Below are positions 18,616 through 25,422 of a DNA stretch of 64,000 bases, in pieces. The translations under genes and the position numbers were made by a program. Each line of letters begins with the position of its first letter. Within the stretch, counting starts at the first letter, position 1. Source of the stretch: Nannocystis punicea (GTDB lineage: Bacteria; Myxococcota_A; Polyangia; Nannocystales; Nannocystaceae). The stretch is from assembly GCF_026965555.1 (NCBI RefSeq), contig NZ_CP114040.1:11610001-11674000 (forward strand). The letters run 5' to 3'. The notes under the pieces are model-generated. The model was not told the DNA's origin and searched no databases. It saw only the letters and a list, made by a program, of their open reading frames with translations.

Positions 18616-19304
18616 GACGGCCGCTTTCAGGGTGCTGTCCCGGGAGAGGGCTGCTGGATCGCGTCCCCGGGAACTTTTTTCGCTACGGCGGACCCGGAGA
18701 ATGGTGACGGGGCGCTCCCGGGCGAGGAAGTCCGCCTTCGCAGAGATTCGGGCCCGGCCACCTGGCCCCCCGTACGCTCACGAACGCGCCGTTCTTCCCC
18801 GCCGCCGCGCTTCGGCAGCGAATGGCGCCAGGCCTGCGGCCAACGGCCGGGCGGGGAGCAGCGAGCGCGAGATCGCGCACTTTCGGCCGCAAGGCGATCG
18901 CGCAGCCCCACGCTGAGGTTTGAAGAACCCGCTCATGTCGCCGCTCGACCCGGGTCCTCGTGGCAGATCGATCTCCGGGGTCGCCGCACGCGAGCCCCGG
19001 AGCAGCGATCTCGAGGCGAAGCCGCGCGGGCGATCCGGACCGCGATCTCCGCTCGCCGAATACCTCGCCGCGCCGCAGCCTCGCGACCGCATGCGTCCGA
19101 CGTTCGTCGCGACCTCGGTTGCGGAGCGCTCGCCTCACGCGTCGCGTTGCTGACTCCCGACCACGCGATCCCAAGTCCTCGGGTGCCGAGCGACGTGCAT
19201 GAGGTCGCCGTCCGTCTTCGCCGTGGGGGGCGTTCGTCGCGGCGGCTTCGGCAGGATTGCGATCGCGGGCCGCCATCACGCCGGTCTGTTAGCATCGCGG
19301 CCCG
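18616..19304. other. Long divergent intergenic region
   Basis: This 689-bp spacer lies between the kinase operon and the sigma-factor gene. No reading frame resembles a protein: frames are rich in Arg, Pro and Ser and change codon character. It must carry promoters in both directions, but I find no convincing sigma-70 or ECF-type element. Members of the dispersed palindrome family are absent here, which contrasts with the convergent gaps. Confidence 0.5.
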
Positions 19305-19931
19305 GTGGTGGAGGACAGCGACGCGGCGCTCGTGGACGCCTGGCGCGGCGGCGATCGGGAGGCCGGAAAGCGGCTGTTCCAGCGCCACTACGCGGCGATC
19401 GCCCGCTTCTTCCGCAACAAGGTCGGCGAGGCGGGGCCGGACCTGATCCAGCGGACCTTCCTCGCCTGTCTCGAGGGCCGCGAGCGCTTCCGGCACGAGG
19501 CGGCCTTTCGCAGCTACCTGTTCGCCATCGCCTACAAGGTGCTGTGCAAGCACTACCGCGAGCAGCGGCGCGACGAGGCGCGGGTCGACTTCGCCGAGGA
19601 CTCGGCGCACGAGCTGTCGTCGCCGATCAGCGCGGTCGCGGCGCGGCAAGAGCAGCGGCTCCTGCTCGAGGGCCTGCGGCGGCTGCCGGTCGACTACCAG
19701 GTGGTGCTCGAGCTGCACTACTGGGAGGGCATCACCGCCGCCGAGCTCGCCGAGGTGCTGTCGATCCCCGTCGGCACCGCCAAGACTCGCCTGCGCCGCG
19801 GCCGCGAGCTGCTCGAGGAGCGCCTGCGCGAGCTCAGCACCTCGGCGGTGCTGCTGTGCAGCACCCTCGCCAACCTCGACGCCTGGGCCGCCCGCCTGCG
19901 CGTCCAGGTGCTCGGCGACGAGCCGGAGTGA
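19305..19931 (+). CDS. ECF-type RNA polymerase sigma factor
   Basis: A 208-residue sigma factor with region 2 (~8-85: LVDAWRGGDREAGKRLFQRHYAAIARFFRNKVG, then DLIQRTFLACLEG and the -10-binding RHEAAFRSYLFAIAYKVLCKHYRE) and region 4 (~115-170: EGLRRLPVDYQVVLELHYWEGITAAELAEVLSIPVGTAKTRLRRGRELL). A short C-terminal tail follows. It would direct RNA polymerase to a small regulon. No anti-sigma gene adjoins; the divergent neighbours are two kinase-TPR genes, so control by phosphorylation is a reasonable guess, as for other kinase-linked ECF groups. The start is GTG at 19305, with a second GTG immediately after. Confidence 0.92.
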   Translation: MVEDSDAALVDAWRGGDREAGKRLFQRHYAAIARFFRNKVGEAGPDLIQRTFLACLEGRERFRHEAAFRSYLFAIAYKVLCKHYREQRRDEARVDFAEDSAHELSSPISAVAARQEQRLLLEGLRRLPVDYQVVLELHYWEGITAAELAEVLSIPVGTAKTRLRRGRELLEERLRELSTSAVLLCSTLANLDAWAARLRVQVLGDEPE

Positions 19932-19938
19932 CCCGGCG

Positions 19939-20133
19939 CGTCCCCGGACTGGAGATGTGGGCGGGGCTCGATCTGTCCCCGCGGACATGACGTCGTCACG
20001 GGTCCCAGCTGTCCCCGGGGACATGCCGTCGCCATGGACTCGATCTGTCCCCGAGGACATACCGCCGCCGCGGCTTCTACCCGTCCGCGAGGGCCTGCCG
20101 GCGTCGATCTCTCGACATGTCCTCGGGGACATG
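19939..20133. repeat. 36-bp periodic array of palindromes
   Basis: Palindromes of the form TGTCCCCGnGGACATG begin at 19974, 20010, 20046, 20082 (degenerate) and 20118, an exact 36-bp period. A further degenerate copy lies near 19939. The 20 bases between palindromes are only loosely similar, so the palindrome rather than the spacer is conserved. The array fills the gap between the convergent sigma-factor gene and the sigma-like gene. Because 36 is a multiple of three it is open in several frames as a 12-residue repeat, but no surrounding gene supports translation. Confidence 0.85.
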
Positions 20134-20294
20134 CGAAAGTCGCCTGATCCTGGAGCGCGCTCTTTCCCCAAGGACGGGGCGCCTCCGGCGACGACCGGCG
20201 AGCAAGCGGCTCGCCTCGGCCCGCACCTTTTGGCCGCTCGCTGTCGTCGAGCGGTCCGTCGCCCGTCCGAGTCGTCGGCCGAACGCCGGCCAAC

Positions 20295-20424
20295 TCCTAC
20301 TACTTTGCGGGTCGCTCCCGGTCGCCGCGCTGCTCGCGTCCTTCACCCCGCGACTCGACACATACGGGTCGATGCCCCTCGCCGAGCGGCCGACCCGTCG
20401 GTCGGCCCGATTCCTACTACTTTG
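20295..20424. repeat. Pair of 13-bp direct repeats
   Basis: The word tcctactactttg occurs at 20295 and again at 20412, each followed shortly by ggtcgc. The two copies are 117 bp apart in non-coding DNA downstream of the sigma-like gene. AT-rich triplets such as these stand out in this sequence. They could be binding sites or remnants of a small duplication; no gene is visible between them. Confidence 0.5.
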
Positions 20425-20459
20425 ACAATCGGTCGCCGATCGCTGCGACCGGCTCGCGC

Positions 20460-21260
20460 CTACGTCGCGACGACCTCGCTGGCGACGGCCACGGCCACGA
20501 GCTCGTCCTGCTGCTCGCAGGTCAGCTGCACGGGCGGGAGGGTGCGGTAAAGCTCGGCGATGTCGCGGTGCTCGGGCTCGTCGTTGTAGGCGGCGGCCGG
20601 GACGTCGGCGGTGTGGGGCGGGAGCTTGACGAAGTCTGTCTCGAGGGCCAGGTTGAGACGGCCCTCGCAATAGCACGGGTTGTGGCGGTCGACGTGGAAG
20701 CAGCGGGGCGCGAGGTAGTCTTCGAGGCGGCGGCGGGCGCGGGTGAGGCGGACGCGGAAGGCGCTCTCCTTGATGCCGAGCAGCTCGGCGGCGGCCGCGG
20801 GCGGGAAGCCGAACAGGTCGGTGACGACGAACGACACGCGCACGCCCGGCGGCAGGGCGCCGAGCACCGAGGCGAGGCAGGTGCGCTTGAGCTCCCACAG
20901 CAGCACCGACACGCGCGACAGGTCGCCGTCGATCGGCGGCCTGTCGGCGTCGATCGGCTGGGTCTCCTCGCTGCGCAGCAGGTTGTCGAGGATGACGAAG
21001 CTGTGCTCGGCCTTGCGTCCGAACGCGCCCTCGATTTCGCGGGCCAGCTTGCCGAGCAGGAAATCGCCGGGGCGTTCCGCGGCCAACAGCGCCTCGCGGT
21101 CGAGTCCGCGGATGGCCTCTCGGACATGGACGAATGCCTCGTCGCGCTCGCCGCTCATCACGTAGGCGAATGCGTAGAGGCGCGGGATCGCGGCGCGCAC
21201 CAGGGTCGCGAGCTCGGTCGTCGGGCTGGACATCGTAGGGGGGGAGTTCATGTCTAGCAT
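20460..21260 (-). CDS. Sigma-70-family (ECF-like) factor with Cys-containing tail
   Basis: A 266-residue sigma-factor-like protein. A divergent region 2 (~20-90, AAIPRLYAFAYVMSGERDEAFVHVREAIRGLD) and a clearer region 4 (~130-190: LGALPPGVRVSFVVTDLFGFPPAAAAELLGIKESAFRVRLTRARRRLEDYL) are followed by CFHVDRHNPCYCEGRL, a Cys/His cluster that could bind zinc. Such C-terminal extensions in ECF factors are thought to sense signals in place of a separate anti-sigma. Several starts are in frame: TTG 21263, ATG 21260, ATG 21251. ATG 21260 is chosen. It is convergent with the other sigma factor across the palindrome array, and 194 bp upstream of its stop region lies the direct-repeat pair. Confidence 0.82.
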   Translation of the reverse strand: MLDMNSPPTMSSPTTELATLVRAAIPRLYAFAYVMSGERDEAFVHVREAIRGLDREALLAAERPGDFLLGKLAREIEGAFGRKAEHSFVILDNLLRSEETQPIDADRPPIDGDLSRVSVLLWELKRTCLASVLGALPPGVRVSFVVTDLFGFPPAAAAELLGIKESAFRVRLTRARRRLEDYLAPRCFHVDRHNPCYCEGRLNLALETDFVKLPPHTADVPAAAYNDEPEHRDIAELYRTLPPVQLTCEQQDELVAVAVASEVVAT

Positions 21261-21290
21261 CAATCGCGCGGTTTGGGTCGCGCGGCGGTG

Positions 21291-22265
21291 CTAGCGCAGC
21301 CGCGGCTCGAGGGCGGCCCAGAACCTCGCCTGCATGGTCTCGTCGCCGGTGAGGCCGCCGAGGCGATTGATCTCCTGCATCCCGGTCGGGCTGGTCACAT
21401 TGATCTCGGTGAGGAAGTCGCCGAGCACGTCGATGCCGACGAAGAATTGGCCCCGTTCGCGCAGGAAAGGCCCCAGACGCGCGCAGATCTCCCGGTCTCG
21501 GGCGCTGAGCTGGGTCAGCGCCGGGCTGCCGCCTGCATGGAAATTGTTGCGCAGCTCGCCCTCCGCGGGCACCCGCATCACCGCCCCGATCGGCTCGCCG
21601 TCCACCAACAAGATACGCTTGTCGCCGTACTTGGCGGCGGGCACAAACTCTTGCGCGATCGTCCAGGTGCGGCCGTCGCGGGTCGCCAGCTCGAACAGCG
21701 TGCTGAGGTTGGGATCGTTCTCGCGGGCGATCAGCACCTCGCGTCCGCCGAATCCGAACACCGGCTTGAGGATCATCTGCCCGCCGAGTTCGGCGAGCGC
21801 GTCGCGCAGGTCACCGATGTTCCGCAGCAAGAACGTGCGCGGGATGAACTCCGGGAAGTCGAGGATCGCCAGCTTCTCGCTCAGGTCGCGCAGCCCCTGC
21901 GGCTGATTGATCACGAGAGTGTGGCTCACCGCTCGGTCGAGGCACCACGTCGCGGTCACGAAGTCGGGGTCGACCGGCGGGTCCTTGCGCATCACCACCA
22001 CGCGGAAGCTGCCCAGCGCGCGCACCTGCGGATCGCCGGTCGGGGCGAGCGGCGCGCCGGGTTCGTGCAGCCCGAGCGGGTAGGCCCGCGCGACCGCCTC
22101 GGCCCCGCGAAGGAGGAGCCCCGACAGCTCGACCGACCACGGCTGATAGCCGCGCCGCAGCGCCTCGGCGATCATCAAGTACGAGCTGTCCTTCTTCGGG
22201 TGGATCGTCTCGAGCGGGTCGAGGACGAACAGAACGTCCCCCCGGGCGTGCTTGGCGGTCGGCAT
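21291..22265 (-). CDS. gshB: Glutathione synthetase (prokaryotic type)
   Basis: A 324-residue ATP-grasp ligase that joins gamma-glutamylcysteine and glycine to glutathione. The N-terminal block LFVLDPLETIHPKKDSS (~14-30) and VVVMRKDPPVDPDF (~100) are typical of GshB. The ATP-grasp core follows with ILKPVFGFGGREVLI (~175), VQEF-like AQEFVPAAKYGDKRILLVDGEPIGA and the terminal FVGIDVLGDFLTEINVTSPTGMQEI carrying metal-binding Asp, Glu and Asn. Length matches the E. coli enzyme closely. ATG 22263-22265 fits the conserved N terminus. No gshA is present in the window, so the pathway must be completed elsewhere. It faces the next operon divergently. Confidence 0.94.
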   Translation of the reverse strand: MPTAKHARGDVLFVLDPLETIHPKKDSSYLMIAEALRRGYQPWSVELSGLLLRGAEAVARAYPLGLHEPGAPLAPTGDPQVRALGSFRVVVMRKDPPVDPDFVTATWCLDRAVSHTLVINQPQGLRDLSEKLAILDFPEFIPRTFLLRNIGDLRDALAELGGQMILKPVFGFGGREVLIARENDPNLSTLFELATRDGRTWTIAQEFVPAAKYGDKRILLVDGEPIGAVMRVPAEGELRNNFHAGGSPALTQLSARDREICARLGPFLRERGQFFVGIDVLGDFLTEINVTSPTGMQEINRLGGLTGDETMQARFWAALEPRLR

Positions 22266-22351
22266 GGCCCCAGAATACCCGCTTGGGGGGCGGTGTCGCG
22301 CCCGCCGGAAATTTGGAGGTGTATGTCCTACATGCACATACTAGTAGACCC

Positions 22352-22858
22352 ATGGCGGCCGCCCGAAAACCCCGAGCTGCACCCGCGCCCAAGGCGCAAT
22401 TGCCCGAACCGGCCTGGGCGAAGGTCCAGAAGGTCCAGCTGATCCGGCGAGAGGTCCGCGAGGTGCTGGCGCCGAGCGCCCTCGAGCTGCTGTTCAAGTA
22501 CGGCGAGCTGGTGATCGAGGCCGGGCCGGAGCTGGGTCGCGGGCGGCGCGCGCCGGGTCAGCGGTTCTACGCGACGGTGATGGTGACGATCGACCTGCGG
22601 CGCTGCGCGACCCACTTCCGCGAGCCGGCCGACGTGGCGACCGCCGACAAGCTGGCGGAGCTGATGCTGGGGAGCGCGCGCGTGCGGCAGAAGCTCGTCG
22701 CGCTGGCGCGGCCGGAGTTGGCGCGGCTGGCGGGTGTGCCGGCCGCGCAGCTGCACGTGGAGATCGATCATCACGTCCGCAGCGAGGGCACCCGAGTCTT
22801 CATCGACGGCGATGCCATGGTATCGCTGGAGGCGGCACGCGAGGCGAGCAAGCGATGA
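22352..22858 (+). CDS. Hypothetical protein, coupled to MerR-TPR regulator
   Basis: I do not recognise this 168-residue protein. It begins with a basic Ala/Pro/Lys-rich stretch (AAARKPRAAPAPKAQ) and continues as a soluble alpha/beta protein with FYATVMVTIDLRRCATHF (~75-95) and a C-terminal VEIDHHVRSEGTRVFIDGDAMVSLE. Its TGA overlaps the ATG of the MerR-TPR gene (ATGA at 22855), so the two are co-translated and probably work together. ATG 22352 is preferred because sequence upstream has no protein character. No signal peptide or membrane segment. Conserved-looking charge pattern and normal native codon use argue for a real gene. Confidence 0.65.
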   Translation: MAAARKPRAAPAPKAQLPEPAWAKVQKVQLIRREVREVLAPSALELLFKYGELVIEAGPELGRGRRAPGQRFYATVMVTIDLRRCATHFREPADVATADKLAELMLGSARVRQKLVALARPELARLAGVPAAQLHVEIDHHVRSEGTRVFIDGDAMVSLEAAREASKR

Positions 22859-23850
22859 ACGAGATCAACGAGACCAGCATCGCCAACGAAGGCCCGTCGG
22901 CGCAGTCGGCGTACGCAGTGCGCGACGTGTCGCGCCTGTTCGAGCTGCCCGAGAGCCGCCTGCGCTACTGGGCCCAGACCGGCTTCATCAGCCCGTCGAT
23001 CCGGGTCCGCGGGCGCACCTTCTACAGCTTCCGCGACCTCATCGCCATCAAGGTCGCCCGCGAGCTGCTCGGCGCCGGCATGCCGCTGCAACGCGTCCGT
23101 CGCAGCCTCGACTCGCTGCGCGTCAAGCTGCCCGAGGTCGACCAACCTCTCGCCCGCCTGCGCGTCCGCTGCGAGCACGAGCGCGTGGTCGTCGAAGACC
23201 AGACCCACAGCTTCGAGGCCGCGACCGGCCAGGTGCTGCTCGACCTCAACGTGCAGACGCTGCATCAAGAGGTCGCGCAGGTGCTGGCCATGCCGCGCCC
23301 GCAAGGCCCGGCCCCCGACCGCAGCGCCTACGAGTGGTTCCTCTACGCCTGCGAGCGCGAGGCCGCGTGGTCCGGCGACGACCCCGACGACCCCGCGTTC
23401 ACCGAGGCCCGCGAGGCCTACGACCGCGCCCTCGACCTCGACCCCGAGTTCGCCGCGGCCTACACCAACCTCGGCGCGCTGCTGGCCGCCGTCGGCGACC
23501 TCGACGGCGCCCGCGACCACTTCGACCAGGCGCTGCGCTGCGACCCCGGTCAGCACGAGGCCCAGGCCAACCTCGCGGCCCTGGCTCTTCGGACAGGTGA
23601 CCCGGAGACGGCGATCGCCGGCTACCGCCAGCTGCTGCGCGCCGCCCCCGACTCACTCGAGGCCCACTACGGCCTCGCCCGCGCGCTGCTGGCCGTCGGT
23701 GGCAAGGGCCAGGCGCTCGCCCACCTCGAGCGCTTCATCGCCGGCGTCGACGGCCTCGCCGTCGCCCAGCAGGCCGGGTCGCTCCGCGAGCGCCGCCAGC
23801 ACGCGACCCGCGTCGTCGCCGCCCTCCGCCGCGAGCTCGGCACGGGCTGA
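22855..23850 (+). CDS. MerR-family regulator with TPR C-terminal domain
   Basis: A 331-residue protein. The N-terminal MerR-type winged helix (~18-90) reads AYAVRDVSRLFELPESRLRYWAQTGFI, then RGRTFYSFRDLIAIKVARELLGAGMPLQRVRRSLDSL. After a linker, residues ~180-310 form TPRs, e.g. FTEAREAYDRALDLDPEFAAAYTNLGALLAAVGDLDGARDHFDQALRCDP. The MerR coiled-coil dimerisation helix is absent, and the TPRs presumably provide protein contacts instead. This combination is seen in deltaproteobacteria, often without known ligand. It follows the hypothetical gene with a four-base overlap and is 11 bp from the GH3-like gene, so all three likely form an operon. Confidence 0.87.
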   Translation: MNEINETSIANEGPSAQSAYAVRDVSRLFELPESRLRYWAQTGFISPSIRVRGRTFYSFRDLIAIKVARELLGAGMPLQRVRRSLDSLRVKLPEVDQPLARLRVRCEHERVVVEDQTHSFEAATGQVLLDLNVQTLHQEVAQVLAMPRPQGPAPDRSAYEWFLYACEREAAWSGDDPDDPAFTEAREAYDRALDLDPEFAAAYTNLGALLAAVGDLDGARDHFDQALRCDPGQHEAQANLAALALRTGDPETAIAGYRQLLRAAPDSLEAHYGLARALLAVGGKGQALAHLERFIAGVDGLAVAQQAGSLRERRQHATRVVAALRRELGTG

Positions 23851-23861
23851 ACGGGAGCGCC

Positions 23862-25262
23862 ATGTCCGACCCGAGGCCGCTGCGCGCCCCCGGACGCGAA
23901 CGCTGCCTCGAGCGCCTCGTCGACCAACTCGGCGGCGGCGAGCTCGGTCGCACCTTCGGCCTGCGGCGGCTCGGCGGCCTGCCCGACCTCCGCGCCCAGG
24001 TCCCCCTGCTCGACGCCCGCGCCCACGCGGCCCGCGTCGACCCGCTGCTCGACCTCGACGGCCCGGCCGACGCCGGCGCGGCCGCCGAGCGCGACGAGGT
24101 CGTGCGGGTCTGGCGGACATGGCTCTCGGAGCATGTTCGTTCGAGCATGTCCGAAGGGACACCGCTGCGCGCCGGCCTGCTGCAGGCCCGCCGGGCCGAC
24201 CCCGCGGTCGACGCGATCGCCGAGGACGACCTCGCCGCGCTCGGCGCCGAGGTCCTGCGGCTGCACGCCCTCGAGGACCCGGCCCACGCGCTCGAGCGCC
24301 TGGTCGCGTTCGAACCTGGCCTTTTGGTCAGCCCGAGCGCGGCCGCGTTCGCCTGCCTCGAGGAGCACGCCCGCGGCCCGCTCGAGCGCCGCCTGCCGGG
24401 CCTGCGCCTGCTGCTCGCCAGCTTCGACGTGCGCCTGCGCCTGCGCGCCCGCGCCGAGCTGCACTCGGCCGGATGGATCGACCCGCGCGCCGGCCGGCTC
24501 GGCCTGCCCTCGCCGCACCCGCCCGCCCGCGGCTTCACCCTGGCCCTGGCCAGCGCGATCGTCGAGCTGCTGCCCCCGGGCGACGACCGCCGCGGCTCGG
24601 AGGAAGCGGCCGCGCTGTGGCCCGAGCACGCGATCGTCGGCGAGCGCTACGAGCTCGTGGTGTCCTCGGGGACAGGTTGCCTCCGCCTCCGCACCGGCGA
24701 GTTCGTGCGCGTGGTCGGCTTCGACCCGCCGACCGCCCTGGTCCCGTTCCCCCGCCCCCGCGTGGTCCGCCTGCCCGCCCCCGACCCGGCCGTGCCGCTC
24801 GCCGGCCTGTCGCTGCCCGGCGCCGAGCTGGCCGCGAGCGTGCGCGCCGCGTTCCGCCCCGAAGACCCGGCCCTGGTGGCGGCGACCGTCCGCCCCGACC
24901 CGCAGAGCGTGGCCGACGACGCCTCGCCCGCCGAGTCGCGCCCGAACCACTTCGTCGACACGGAGCTCGGCTCGGCCGATGTCTCGGGGATCCGCCAGCC
25001 CCTGCGCGCGACCGGCCTGCACGTCCAGGTCGAGGTCCAGGGCGTCGCCCGAGCCGACTTCCGCGCCCGCCTCGGCCGCTCGATCGACGACGACCTGCTC
25101 CGCCGCAGCCCGGCCTACGCCCACCTCCGCGCGCAACGCCAGCTGCGCCCGCCGCGGATCGAGCTGGTCCCCCACGGCGCCTTCAAAGAAGCATGGGACC
25201 AGGCCGCCCGCCGCCTCGATCACAAGGTCGCCGGCCCGGTGGTGCGCGTGCTGTCGAGCTAG
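23862..25262 (+). CDS. Divergent GH3-family (auxin-responsive-promoter-like) protein
   Basis: A 466-residue protein recognisable as GH3-like from its middle and C terminus. VGERYELVVSSGTGCLRLRTGEFVRVVGFDPP (~260-295) corresponds to the GH3 block that normally reads YELV-T-GLYRYR-GD-V-V-GF, and LVAFEPGLLVSPSAAAFACLEEH fits the preceding helix. GH3 enzymes are adenylate-forming acyl-acid amido synthetases in plants and bacteria. Here the usual N-terminal Ser/Thr-Gly-rich ATP loop is not visible, the protein is ~80-100 residues shorter, and the Tyr-Arg-Tyr-Arg motif is degraded (CLRLR), so activity may be lost or changed. A dispersed palindrome pair is embedded at 24115-24163, encoding LSEHVRSSMSEGT. 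Third gene of the MerR-TPR operon. Confidence 0.72.
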   Translation: MSDPRPLRAPGRERCLERLVDQLGGGELGRTFGLRRLGGLPDLRAQVPLLDARAHAARVDPLLDLDGPADAGAAAERDEVVRVWRTWLSEHVRSSMSEGTPLRAGLLQARRADPAVDAIAEDDLAALGAEVLRLHALEDPAHALERLVAFEPGLLVSPSAAAFACLEEHARGPLERRLPGLRLLLASFDVRLRLRARAELHSAGWIDPRAGRLGLPSPHPPARGFTLALASAIVELLPPGDDRRGSEEAAALWPEHAIVGERYELVVSSGTGCLRLRTGEFVRVVGFDPPTALVPFPRPRVVRLPAPDPAVPLAGLSLPGAELAASVRAAFRPEDPALVAATVRPDPQSVADDASPAESRPNHFVDTELGSADVSGIRQPLRATGLHVQVEVQGVARADFRARLGRSIDDDLLRRSPAYAHLRAQRQLRPPRIELVPHGAFKEAWDQAARRLDHKVAGPVVRVLSS

Positions 25263-25293
25263 CTGTTCTTTCGGACATCTTCGGAAGGCCGCG

Positions 25294-25305
25294 AGGACAT
25301 GTCCT
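25294..25305. repeat. Perfect 12-bp palindrome AGGACATGTCCT
   Basis: Located 32 bp past the GH3-like stop codon together with a second half-site (cggacatcttcgg, 25272). It contains the exact GGACATGTCC core shared with 1521, 12829, 35214 and 62361. The position suits a terminator or spacer element between the operon and kup. Confidence 0.7.
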
Positions 25306-25422
25306 TTCGGCCACGTCGAGGCCGGCGCATGCGCGCGACCGACGACCTCGCCGCGGCCCGCGTCCGGCGCCCGCCCGCCCCGCCGCAGCGACAGCACGAG
25401 CGCCGCCCGCAAACGGCGCTAG

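Noticed and set aside
19939..20133. CRISPR-like array
   Set aside because: The 36-bp period fits repeat plus spacer only superficially: the palindrome is conserved over 16 bp, spacers are 20 bp, and no cas genes lie near.
18933..20171. Coding of the palindrome array as 12-residue repeats on the minus strand
   Set aside because: It is open only because 36 is a multiple of three; it lacks a gene-like start, and the frame runs opposite the clear sigma-factor gene.
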